Positions 1-7,183 of a stretch of 64,000 nt of DNA are shown piece after piece (within the stretch, counting starts at the first letter, position 1; the number at the start of each line of letters is the position of its first letter). A program made the translations under genes and the position numbers. Source of the stretch: Providencia stuartii (GTDB lineage: Bacteria; Pseudomonadota; Gammaproteobacteria; Enterobacterales; Enterobacteriaceae); contig NZ_CP119546.1 in the NCBI RefSeq assembly GCF_029277985.1, positions 1,922,001-1,986,000 on the forward strand, in the 5' to 3' direction. The notes beneath the pieces are model-generated. The model worked only from the letters and a program-made list of their open reading frames with translations. It was not told the origin of the DNA and did no database searches.

Positions 1-56
1 TGTTGAATTTCGAACGACTGATTACTTTAAGCGGGATGATTAGCGGCGGAGTTGCA

Positions 57-560
57 ATGATGGAAAAACTGAAAATGGGAAGATGCACTCTTTCTATCTT
101 ATTAATGATAATACCTTATAGCGTTCAGGCAGATGCTCGGAATCACCACTGGGAAGGTCATAGTCATCATCAATATTATGACGATAGACCGCATAAACAT
201 AAGTATAAAGAGCATAGAAAACACCCTAATGCGCCTCGTTATTATCCTAATTACGGAATGATAATACCAAGTCCTGCTATACCAGTTTTAAGTGTTAATT
301 TAAATGTTGCGTCGATTAGACCGATTGCAATTGATTATGGAATTACAGGCTATTCACGTTTACCACCTAAAATGGCAAGACAAATTATTGTTGGTCAGCC
401 ATTACCTGCTGGTATAGGGAGGCATCATTTACCGAGAGGGTTTGTATCCCAATTACCTGTTTATGAAGGGTATGAATGGCGTATAAGTGGACGCGATTTG
501 CTACTCGTCGCAGTCAGCACAGCGGTTGTGGTTAAAGTGATTCAAGATGTATTTGAATAA
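57..560 (+). CDS. CigR/RcnB-like secreted protein
   Basis: The protein has 167 residues from the ATG at 57. That start is chosen because a GGAG lies 5 bases upstream, whereas the TTG at 3 has none visible. Residues 1 to about 24 form a signal peptide ending near VQA. A His/Lys/Tyr-rich segment (about 27-60) follows, then a conserved C-terminal part (VYEGYEWRISGRDLLLV) ending in a hydrophobic helix. This layout resembles the RcnB/CigR family of periplasmic or inner-membrane proteins, which includes the Salmonella antivirulence protein CigR. The His-rich stretch may bind metal, but that is inference. The gene stands alone and ends just before a hairpin terminator. Confidence 0.7.
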   Translation: MMEKLKMGRCTLSILLMIIPYSVQADARNHHWEGHSHHQYYDDRPHKHKYKEHRKHPNAPRYYPNYGMIIPSPAIPVLSVNLNVASIRPIAIDYGITGYSRLPPKMARQIIVGQPLPAGIGRHHLPRGFVSQLPVYEGYEWRISGRDLLLVAVSTAVVVKVIQDVFE

Positions 561-564
561 AAAA

Positions 565-590
565 ACAGCCTTAAAACAATTTAAGGCTGT
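565..590. terminator. Bidirectional terminator, 11-bp perfect stem
   Basis: The arms ACAGCCTTAAA (565-575) and TTTAAGGCTGT (580-590) are perfectly complementary around a 4-base loop. On the minus strand the hairpin is followed by seven T, so it should end the small transcript starting near 755. On the plus strand it lies directly after the CigR-like gene. Confidence 0.8.
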
Positions 591-646
591 ATTGCTAAAT
601 AATATGCATAGAACGCTAAAGGTGAGGTAATAAAGGCTTTCGTTTT

Positions 647-718
647 TTACATAAAACGCTTAGCAAGTAATTCAATAACTTCTTGAACGTTGCTAATAAA
701 TTCTTTGATGCTATTCAT
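647..718 (-). CDS. Putative 23-residue amphipathic peptide
   Basis: This short open frame encodes 23 residues beginning MNSIKEFISNVQEVIELL and ending AKRFM. A GGAG sits 5 bases before the ATG. A consensus-like sigma-70 promoter lies upstream (TTGACA, 16 bp, TAAAAT) and a strong terminator downstream, so it is a complete small transcription unit of about 190 nt. Hydrophobic residues (I4, F7, I8, V11, V14, I15, L17, L18, F22) recur every three to four positions, as in a membrane-surface amphipathic helix. I recognise no homologue. By analogy only, E. coli AzuC is a small amphipathic protein from a CRP-controlled small transcript. It could also be a leader or an RNA gene whose reading frame is incidental. 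Confidence 0.55.
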   Translation of the reverse strand: MNSIKEFISNVQEVIELLAKRFM

Positions 719-738
719 GGAAACTCCAAAAGTTAAAG

Positions 739-754
739 TGTGATCTAGATCACT
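739..754. promoter_or_regulatory. Near-ideal CRP-type dyad
   Basis: TGTGATCTAGATCACT matches the ideal CRP core TGTGATCTAGATCACA at 15 of 16 positions. It falls at about +1 to +16 of the predicted start of the small minus-strand transcript, where bound CRP would be expected to repress by blocking RNA polymerase. The role is inferred from position. Confidence 0.6.
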
Positions 755-761
755 TGAATGC

Positions 762-789
762 ATTTTAGCTTTTGGCTGTAGAATGTCAA
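762..789 (-). promoter_or_regulatory. Sigma-70 promoter of the small peptide gene
   Basis: Read on the minus strand, TTGACA (784-789) and TAAAAT (762-767) are separated by 16 bp, giving a perfect -35 and a near-consensus -10. Transcription would begin near 755 and run through the 23-codon frame. Confidence 0.65.
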
Positions 790-869
790 GCACCTAGCTA
801 AACATTTTTTGAATCTTTAAAAAAAATTTGATATTAGCAGTTTCCAGTTCAATATTTTTGAATTATCAA

Positions 870-1445
870 TCACTTACTGCTATTTTTTAGCGCTCCAGCC
901 AGTAGGAATAAATTAAAAGAACTAAACAGTAATTCAATACCAATAAAGAGCGTTAACAATGTGATTGACGTTTGCGCATTACCGCTTAACAGCATGTAGG
1001 CAATGATAAAATCGAGAATACCAATTAAAATATTCATCATTCCCGCCGCAGAGCTGAAAAGTTTAGCGCCAACGAAGATACGGATCACACCACCAATTAT
1101 GAAGAGAATAGCGACAAATACCGCTAAGAATAATAAGCTTTGTAAGGGGTCAGTGATAAAAGCATAGCCTAAGATTAAGTAAGCAATACCTGCAATTAAG
1201 CTGAATAAGACAGATACATTTGCATACAGTCGATTGAATACAATATTTAAAATGACGGCTATACCGCTAATCAATAACATAACACCGATCAATGAACTAA
1301 ATGCGATACCAGAGACAATCGGGTTAGTTATACAGACCACCCCACCAATGAGAAGCAATAAGGCGACCAAATAGATAAGCGTTCTATGACCTTTTAATTG
1401 TGAATCTGCAAGATTTTTAAGTTGATTTTGATTGAGATTAAGCAT
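870..1445 (-). CDS. hdeD: HdeD-family (DUF308) membrane protein
   Basis: The 191-residue protein is almost entirely hydrophobic, with about six membrane segments arranged as pairs of helices, as in the HdeD/DUF308 family. In E. coli HdeD is an inner-membrane protein linked to acid resistance at high cell density. A clear AAGGGGA ribosome site lies about 10 bases before the ATG at 1445. It is monocistronic here, without the hdeAB chaperone genes beside it. The family call is firm, but the acid-resistance role is only carried over from E. coli. Confidence 0.8.
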   Translation of the reverse strand: MLNLNQNQLKNLADSQLKGHRTLIYLVALLLLIGGVVCITNPIVSGIAFSSLIGVMLLISGIAVILNIVFNRLYANVSVLFSLIAGIAYLILGYAFITDPLQSLLFLAVFVAILFIIGGVIRIFVGAKLFSSAAGMMNILIGILDFIIAYMLLSGNAQTSITLLTLFIGIELLFSSFNLFLLAGALKNSSK

Positions 1446-1763
1446 AATAAAATTTCCCCTTAAATCAAATGAGTGGCAACTGTATGGGTCGATTTGAGTT
1501 AATATCCAAAATATAGACCATTAGTGTTTAATTCAATAGCTATTTCACAAAAACACTAATCGTGGCTATTGTTAATACTAGCGATTAAGTCCAAATATGA
1601 TGAGTTAAAGTGGCAAGAATAAAATTGAACAATACAATACTCAAATAATGAGTGGTTAAGTCAATAACTCAAATAATAGTGTTTTTGTAATACTAATGAG
1701 TGAAAACAGATATATCGCATCGTGAAACTTGGTATTTATAAGCTTGAAAAGGAAGTAAACATT
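1446..1763. other. Divergent intergenic region with nested repeats
   Basis: This AT-rich stretch separates hdeD and the aminotransferase gene. It contains a perfect 10-bp inverted repeat (ATTAGTGTTT at 1520-1529, AAACACTAAT at 1551-1560), an 11-bp element at 1547-1557 repeated inverted at 1678-1688, and the direct repeat ACTCAAATAAT at 1639-1649 and 1667-1677. No protein frame with a ribosome site is visible. Confidence 0.5.
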
Positions 1764-2612
1764 ATGATTACCTACATAAATGGTCAATTTGTGCCAGAAG
1801 AACAAGCATCAATATCCGTATTCGACCGTGGTTTCTTGTTTGCTGATGCAGTCTATGAAGTTACCGCTGTTGTTAATGGTCGTTTGGTTGATTTTAAAAA
1901 TCATATGACACGCTTGCAACGTTCATGTCATGAATTGCAATTAGCTTTACCTTATACAGAAGAGTCGTTATTAAAAATTCACCAACAGATCATTGAAAAA
2001 AATAATCTCACTGAAGGGTTAATTTATTTACAACTCACAAGGGGCAATGCTGGACAGCGCAATTTCTTGTTTCCCGATAAAACGATTACACCCACATTAG
2101 TGATATTTGCCCAACAAGCTTCGATTATTGATAATCCACGCGCTACAACAGGGATTAGTGTCGTAACATTTGACGATATTCGTTGGCAACGATGCGATAT
2201 TAAAACCGTTGCTTTGCTGGCGGCATGTTTAGCAAAAGACTATGCGCATTCTCAAGGGGCGGATGATGCACTTTTTGTGTCAAATGGCGATATCACAGAA
2301 GGGAGTTCAAGCAACTTTTTTATCATTACACATGAAAATATAATCAAAACTCGTGCTTTAGGTTATGAAATATTACCCGGTATTACGCGGCAAGCAATTT
2401 TAACGCTTGCTCGGGAGCAGCATTTAGCTATTGAAGAAGGTACTTTTACTGTTGAAGAGGCAATGGCCGCAAAAGAAGCTTTTATTACTTCATCAACGAC
2501 ATTCGTTTGGCCTGTTATTGAAATTGACGGGCGGAAAGTGGCCGGCGGAAAGCCTGGACCACTAACACACCGGTTGCGTGAAATTTATATACAAAAGATG
2601 TTAGTTGTATAA
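1764..2612 (+). CDS. dat: D-amino-acid aminotransferase (class IV PLP)
   Basis: The protein has 282 residues from the ATG at 1764, chosen because GGAAG lies 8 bases upstream and the sequence MITYINGQFVPEE matches the usual start of the family. It is a fold-type IV PLP enzyme like Bacillus D-alanine aminotransferase, which interconverts D-amino acids and 2-oxo acids. Family landmarks are FDRGFLFADAVYE near residue 20, the PLP lysine in CDIKTVALLAACLAK, the ITEGSSSNFF motif and the TTFVWPV segment near the C terminus. D-amino-acid transaminase is preferred over BcaT because of length and the IKT context. The biological substrate is not certain. Its promoter probably lies in the repeat-rich region upstream. 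Confidence 0.8.
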   Translation: MITYINGQFVPEEQASISVFDRGFLFADAVYEVTAVVNGRLVDFKNHMTRLQRSCHELQLALPYTEESLLKIHQQIIEKNNLTEGLIYLQLTRGNAGQRNFLFPDKTITPTLVIFAQQASIIDNPRATTGISVVTFDDIRWQRCDIKTVALLAACLAKDYAHSQGADDALFVSNGDITEGSSSNFFIITHENIIKTRALGYEILPGITRQAILTLAREQHLAIEEGTFTVEEAMAAKEAFITSSTTFVWPVIEIDGRKVAGGKPGPLTHRLREIYIQKMLVV

Positions 2613-2631
2613 GACATGAAAAAGAGTCCAT

Positions 2632-3213
2632 TCACTTTAGTTTTCCTTGCAGGAAATCGGCTAGGGAGGAAACGGTGACCATTCCTTGTAATGCTTGCAT
2701 ACTTTGATGATGTAGCTCTAATGTTGCTGCGGCGCATAGTTCATCAATGACTGTAACTTGATAACCGAAATCATGAGCTTGGCGAGCACTGCTTTGAATG
2801 GTCATCACTGAACTGACCCCACCAAAAATAACATGTTTAATGTTATTTTCTTTTAACCAATGGTTGAGTTGGTTACCTGTAAATGCGCTGACACCTTTTT
2901 TTACTATGATGACGTCACGGAGTTGAACATCTAATTTTTCAGCCCAATGGCAGCCAGCAGAGCTTAATTTTAATGCACCGATCGCTTTTGCATGATGGAA
3001 CATAGGGGAACCCGCTGGGATATCATGATAATCATCCGCAAAGCCCACTTTTACCCAGATAATAGGGATATTATTTTTACGGGCAAAATCGGCGGCTTGA
3101 TTCGCTCTGTCGATAATATGGCGTTCTTGAGTTTGTGGATAGCTGGTATTTAATAAACCATTTTCGCCAACAATTTCCTGAATTAGGTCGATAATAATGA
3201 GTGCTTGGGACAT
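2632..3213 (-). CDS. Isochorismatase-fold protein lacking catalytic Cys
   Basis: The protein has 193 residues from the ATG at 3213, preceded by AAGGAAAG; an upstream ATG at 3273 adds 20 residues that do not fit the family. The fold of isochorismatase-like cysteine hydrolases is clear: ALIIIDLIQEIV with the conserved Asp (D9), and the Lys in VIIVKKG (about residue 106). At the place of the nucleophilic Cys in the usual GVxTxxC motif the sequence reads GGVSSVMTIQSSAR, putting Thr138 where Cys should be. It may be inactive, use another mechanism, or resemble the Cys-less isochorismatases such as PhzD. A dyad overlaps its promoter region. Confidence 0.75.
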   Translation of the reverse strand: MSQALIIIDLIQEIVGENGLLNTSYPQTQERHIIDRANQAADFARKNNIPIIWVKVGFADDYHDIPAGSPMFHHAKAIGALKLSSAGCHWAEKLDVQLRDVIIVKKGVSAFTGNQLNHWLKENNIKHVIFGGVSSVMTIQSSARQAHDFGYQVTVIDELCAAATLELHHQSMQALQGMVTVSSLADFLQGKLK

Positions 3214-3247
3214 GAGCTTTCCTTTAAACAAATAAGTAAAAAGACTT

Positions 3248-3276
3248 ACAGTGTTTAAGTATAGACTAAACACTGT
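3248..3276. promoter_or_regulatory. Inverted repeat, candidate operator
   Basis: ACAGTGTTTA (3248-3257) and TAAACACTGT (3267-3276) form a perfect 10-bp inverted repeat, 35 to 63 bases upstream of the isochorismatase-fold start. The right arm partly repeats directly as well (CAGTGTTTAAG and CACTGTTTAAG). This is the usual size and place for a dimeric repressor site. The regulator is unknown. Confidence 0.45.
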
Positions 3277-3310
3277 TTAAGACTCTGTTAACCTAGTTGC
3301 AAAAAGGGCG

Positions 3311-4672
3311 TTAAGGCAAATCGATAATAAAACCAACCCCTTTTTTATCTAGTCCATCGGTGACACGTATCGCTGCATCTATTTTTGTTGCGAGGTTATG
3401 AACAATGGATAGACCAAGTCCACTACCTGTTTCTGTTGTACCGGGAACACGATAGAAACGTGAAAATATTAATTGGCGGCTTTCTTCTGGAATGCCTCGA
3501 CCATTATCTTGTACGGTAATCGTTGCGCCGAAAGGCGATAAATCTTTAATTGTGATTTTAATCTTTCCTTTTTTATCACTATATTTAATCGCATTTTCCA
3601 GTAAGTTGGTAAAAATTGTTGTTAATGCTAGTTTATCAGTGGTAATAAAGACATTATCTGCACTTTGTAGTTCGATATCGATATCTTGGTTTATAGCATG
3701 TGGTACATGCAATGAAGTAATATGAGAAATTAATACGGGTAAGTTAATCTGCTCTTTATTTACAGAAAAGTCTTCAGCCTCTAAGCGTGCTAAATCGATA
3801 AGCTGGTGTGATAACGACGCCGCTCGATTTAATGCTGCCTGCATGTCGTTAACGATTTCTTCTTTCTCTTTTACATTCTGTATTTGCATCAATAAATGAA
3901 GCTGAGCAATGACCGCGGCAATGGGGGTACGGAGTTCATGTGCAGCATCTGCCATAAATCGTTTTTCACGTTGGTTTGCAGCATCAACGCGTGACATGAG
4001 ATTATTGATTGCCGTAATAATAGGACGAATTTCTTTATACTGCTCTTTTACTGAGATGGGAGTTAAATTCCCCGGTTTGCGGCTAGCGATAATCGTTGCA
4101 GCTTGTCTTAGCGGTCTTAAACTAAAATAAGCGGTGATGATAATTGCAATTAGCATGATGCCTAATATAAATAATAAAGGTATTGCAGTACCTTCAGCGG
4201 GGCTACCTATTATTGATTTCCTGTCAAAGTAAGACTCCCCAAGGATCACCTCGATGGAGTGTTCATCATTCCATGCGAAGGTAAAGTGCCAATTAGGATA
4301 CTGTTTTTTGAGGTCATTGAACAAAATATTATCGGTTATTTTGATTTGGTCACTATTGCGATATAACACATCACCATGTTGGTTACGCACGGCAACAAAT
4401 GGTCTATAGGATACCTCTAAACCATTTTCCATTGCGTCAGTATACATTTTTTGCAATGAGGTCATGATACGTTCAAAATATTCTGGGTTATTAGCAACGG
4501 TACCTAAAGTAGACGCAAAACCTTCAGTAACGATTTGCTGCTGGAGGTTAAAATCATCATCAATATCAGGTAAATAAAAAAATTGTAACCAACCTACTAA
4601 TAATACCCATAACAGAATCACTGAGCTTATCTGTAAGAAAAAAGTATAGATAAAAAAGGATTTAACTTTCAC
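3311..4672 (-). CDS. Sensor histidine kinase, QseC/PmrB type
   Basis: The 453-residue protein has an N-terminal membrane helix (about 8-30), a periplasmic sensor of about 130 residues, a second helix (about 163-183) and a HAMP-like linker. A HisKA domain follows with phosphoacceptor His245 in AAHELRTP, then an HATPase domain with N box (NLLENAIKYS), G1 (DNGRGIP) and G2 (GSGLGLSI). It autophosphorylates and passes phosphate to the regulator encoded just upstream; the two genes overlap by 11 bases. It is related to QseC and similar kinases, but the sensor region is too diverged to name a stimulus. Confidence 0.9.
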   Translation of the reverse strand: MKVKSFFIYTFFLQISSVILLWVLLVGWLQFFYLPDIDDDFNLQQQIVTEGFASTLGTVANNPEYFERIMTSLQKMYTDAMENGLEVSYRPFVAVRNQHGDVLYRNSDQIKITDNILFNDLKKQYPNWHFTFAWNDEHSIEVILGESYFDRKSIIGSPAEGTAIPLLFILGIMLIAIIITAYFSLRPLRQAATIIASRKPGNLTPISVKEQYKEIRPIITAINNLMSRVDAANQREKRFMADAAHELRTPIAAVIAQLHLLMQIQNVKEKEEIVNDMQAALNRAASLSHQLIDLARLEAEDFSVNKEQINLPVLISHITSLHVPHAINQDIDIELQSADNVFITTDKLALTTIFTNLLENAIKYSDKKGKIKITIKDLSPFGATITVQDNGRGIPEESRQLIFSRFYRVPGTTETGSGLGLSIVHNLATKIDAAIRVTDGLDKKGVGFIIDLP

Positions 4673-5339
4673 TTGATTGCGCTTCTTTTTTAAGTAAATA
4701 ACCGATGCCGCGAATAGTAATAATACGATCTTTACCTATCTTGCGCCGTAAATTGTGAATATGAACTTCAAGTGAATTACTTTCTATTTTATCATCTAAC
4801 CCAAATAAACGTTGTTCGAGATCCGCTTTACGTACCACGTTATCTGCATTTTTTACTAATTCATATAATAGCTGATATTCTTTTCCTGAAAGCATTAATA
4901 GCTGATCATCTAATAGAACTTGATGGTTGATTGGGTTTAGTTGCAAATTATCCAATTGCCAAATTTCTGAAGAAAATCCTGCCATACGACGACTTACGGC
5001 TTTAACACGAGAAATAAGCTCAGGCATAGCAAACGGTTTTGTTAAAAAATCATCGGCACCGGAATCTAAACTGGCCACTAAATTATCCATCTGGTTTCGA
5101 GCGGTCAGAATAATAATTGGAATTGATTGGCCAGAACGACGCCAAGCAATTAATTCCTCATATCCATCACCATCAGGTAAACCTAAATCTAATAACATGA
5201 GATCAAAATTACGTGAATTTAATTGTTGTTTAGCATCGTTAAGTAATCGTACCCAAAGGGGATTAAAACCAGCAAGTTCTAGACCTCGACATAATGCTTT
5301 GCCTAGTTGGAGATCATCTTCAACTAATAAGATATTCAT
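4662..5339 (-). CDS. OmpR-family response regulator, QseB/PmrA type
   Basis: The 225-residue protein has a receiver domain with acidic pocket EDD at the N terminus, phosphoacceptor Asp51 in LLLDLGLPDGDGY, and Lys in FLTKPF. A winged-helix OmpR domain follows, with the family ending DRIITIRGIGYLLK. It is the DNA-binding partner of the kinase with which it overlaps. Four 11-bp-spaced TTTAA-type hexamers lie in the divergent region beginning 78 bp upstream. They match the form of PmrA/QseB sites, so autoregulation and control of the mipA unit are likely. The physiological name (QseB, PmrA or another) cannot be settled from sequence. Confidence 0.9.
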   Translation of the reverse strand: MNILLVEDDLQLGKALCRGLELAGFNPLWVRLLNDAKQQLNSRNFDLMLLDLGLPDGDGYEELIAWRRSGQSIPIIILTARNQMDNLVASLDSGADDFLTKPFAMPELISRVKAVSRRMAGFSSEIWQLDNLQLNPINHQVLLDDQLLMLSGKEYQLLYELVKNADNVVRKADLEQRLFGLDDKIESNSLEVHIHNLRRKIGKDRIITIRGIGYLLKKEAQSSES

Positions 5340-5416
5340 TTTATCACCTCTCTAGCGTGCAGTATAAGCAGCTAATATTTTTCCGACAATATAACTAAGG
5401 TAAATTCAATGAGAGA

Positions 5417-5455
5417 TTTAATGATCTCTTAAGGTTTGTTTAACCCATTTTTAAG
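5417..5455. promoter_or_regulatory. Four tandem response-regulator hexamers
   Basis: TTTAAT (5417), CTTAAG (5428), TTTAAC (5439) and TTTAAG (5450) recur at exactly 11-bp intervals. Two such direct repeats separated by 5 bases are the known binding unit of PmrA/QseB-type regulators (YTTAAK-N5-YTTAAK), so this is effectively a double site. It sits between the divergent two-component operon and the small-protein/mipA operon, and probably controls both. Confidence 0.65.
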
Positions 5456-5514
5456 GTACGAAGCGCGAATAGGATTACTATTTTAACATCTTTGCAATCC
5501 TTGGAATAACTAAA

Positions 5515-5757
5515 ATGAAATTACAATTAATTGAACTCCCTATTTTCGTTACGGTTATTCTTATCTCAATGTTTTTAATGGGAAAAAACTTTAGTCCTTC
5601 AAAGGAAATGCTCATGCCAACGCTTTCATTTAATCAGTTAGCTGAGAATACACATACTAGAAATGGTATTGAAAACGAAAGGATAAAAGACGAATTTAAA
5701 AAGAATTTGAAGCCCATAAAAGAAATTAAAGCATTTATTCGACAAAAAATTTATTAA
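5515..5757 (+). CDS. Small single-span membrane protein
   Basis: I do not recognise this 80-residue protein. It has one N-terminal hydrophobic helix (about residues 8-24, IFVTVILISMFLMG), which is either a signal anchor or an uncleaved signal. A polar, lysine-rich tail of about 55 residues follows, predicted to be periplasmic. The gene is the first of a two-gene unit with mipA, only 22 bases apart, and lies just downstream of the tandem regulator hexamers. It is therefore probably part of the two-component regulon. A role as a sensor modulator or an envelope-stress small protein is possible but unproven. Confidence 0.6.
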   Translation: MKLQLIELPIFVTVILISMFLMGKNFSPSKEMLMPTLSFNQLAENTHTRNGIENERIKDEFKKNLKPIKEIKAFIRQKIY

Positions 5758-5779
5758 CAGAACCAGATAGGATATTTTA

Positions 5780-6580
5780 ATGAAACGTTTGTGTTCAGCG
5801 GCAATATTAGTCACTGCCTTGTCACCCTACAGTGTTGTCGTCGCAGGGGAGAGTGTCATAGTTTTGGGAGCAGGGGGTTCTGTTATGCCTGCTTATGAAG
5901 GATCTAATAAATACTTATTTTCGCCAACCGTTGATGTGAACTACGGATATATTTCCGATGATTACGGCGTATTTAGCTTAGGGTTAGAGGGAGCAGAATG
6001 GGCTATTGGTTTAACCGAAAACTTAACGGTTTCCAGTCGGTTAGGTTATGACGCAGGACGAGATGAAAAAATAGGTATTTTGGGTCATAAGAATGAAGAT
6101 TTAAAAGGTATGGGGGATCTAGATAGCTCCATGCTCGTGGGGGCAGAAATTAATTATTCGATTAATAATTTTCAGCTTTACCTTTCTGCCAATATGGCAA
6201 CGAAAGATCGCCATTATGGTGGACGAAATATTGGTAGAACTGTCAATGTTGAAATGGGGGGGATTGGTTATTATCAGTTTAGTCATCGGTGGGATATCGA
6301 ATATACGCTAGCAACCACCTGGGGGAATAAAGCTTACAATCAAGCTTATTTTGGCGTTTCTCCACTACAGGCGAGCCGTTCCCGTTTTAGTGAATATGAT
6401 GCGGGGAGTGGATTTAAAGATGTTCATGGAGGCGCTATCCTAAACTATAACTGGAATGAAAATATAACCTTTTACACGGGGGTTGGGGCTTATTATCTTG
6501 TCGGTGATGCAGCAAAAAGTTCCATCACGGAGCAACGCCTAGGTTGGGTAGGTTTAGGTGGAGTAAGGTATACTTTTTAA
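5780..6580 (+). CDS. mipA: MipA/OmpV-family outer-membrane protein
   Basis: The 266-residue protein has a signal peptide ending near VVVAGE and a region rich in alternating hydrophobic residues and aromatics that ends in a terminal Phe (VRYTF), as expected for an outer-membrane beta-barrel. GAGGSVMPAYEGSNKYLFSP is the typical MipA/OmpV opening. E. coli MipA scaffolds the lytic transglycosylase MltA with PBP1B. AGGATATTTTA precedes the ATG. It follows the 80-residue membrane protein at 22 bases. MipA homologues are often controlled by the adjacent two-component system, and that arrangement is seen here. Confidence 0.85.
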   Translation: MKRLCSAAILVTALSPYSVVVAGESVIVLGAGGSVMPAYEGSNKYLFSPTVDVNYGYISDDYGVFSLGLEGAEWAIGLTENLTVSSRLGYDAGRDEKIGILGHKNEDLKGMGDLDSSMLVGAEINYSINNFQLYLSANMATKDRHYGGRNIGRTVNVEMGGIGYYQFSHRWDIEYTLATTWGNKAYNQAYFGVSPLQASRSRFSEYDAGSGFKDVHGGAILNYNWNENITFYTGVGAYYLVGDAAKSSITEQRLGWVGLGGVRYTF

Positions 6581-6607
6581 TTTATCATTCTGTTGATGAT
6601 AAACAAT

Positions 6608-6650
6608 AAAGGAATGCTGGACGCGATAGACGATATCCAGACATTCCTTT
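6608..6650. terminator. Bidirectional terminator mipA / dinI-like
   Basis: AAAGGAATG...TGGA pairs with TCCAG...CATTCCTTT across the gap between two convergent genes. Short A and T tracts flank it on both sides. Confidence 0.7.
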
Positions 6651-6664
6651 AATTTTATGCATGC

Positions 6665-6925
6665 TTAATCCTCTAACGTTTGTTCTGGGATCCAGCCATC
6701 ATCCATCCATATTTCTTCTAATATCTCTTCGATACGAACCTTGTCTTGGGCAAGTTTGGTTCCAGAAATATTAATACGTTGACCAGAGCTAAAACCTACC
6801 CGAGTCACCATATCTGGGTATTGTGGGCTGAGTTTGCGCGTTATCTCAGACTCAAGAGCTTGCAACATAATATCACTAGGTTTTTGTGGTGCATTTTTAT
6901 CAAATAAAATTTCAATGCGTAACAT
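6665..6925 (-). CDS. DinI-family protein, SOS regulated
   Basis: The 86-residue protein resembles DinI (81 residues in E. coli), which binds and stabilises RecA filaments and tunes LexA and UmuD cleavage. It begins MLRIEILFDKN and has the acidic C-terminal helix (RIEEILEEIWMDD) that contacts RecA in DinI. A perfect-ended LexA box lies 19 to 34 bases before the start, so expression should be induced by DNA damage. Whether it is the true DinI orthologue or a paralogue cannot be told from one window. Confidence 0.85.
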   Translation of the reverse strand: MLRIEILFDKNAPQKPSDIMLQALESEITRKLSPQYPDMVTRVGFSSGQRINISGTKLAQDKVRIEEILEEIWMDDGWIPEQTLED

Positions 6926-6943
6926 AGTCGCCTCTAACTAATA

Positions 6944-6959
6944 CTGTGTTTGTATACAG
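6944..6959. promoter_or_regulatory. LexA box
   Basis: CTGTGTTTGTATACAG fits the CTGT-N8-ACAG LexA consensus exactly. Its position directly ahead of the DinI-family gene supports SOS control. Confidence 0.85.
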
Positions 6960-7183
6960 TATTTTTAGATTGAGTCACGAATAAAGTCAATATCAGATCG
7001 ATAATATTTTTTCAATGACACATAAAATATGTGCAACCACGGTTTTTTACTTTTTAAAGTTAAAATAAAACAATGCGCTAGTAAGGGTTAACACTGGATA
7101 AAAACTTAAAATGAGTTGCCTAGAAAAAGAGAATAAGTATGCTAAATAGGTTTTTTTAAGATGATAGGATAGGTTCAGGTCGC

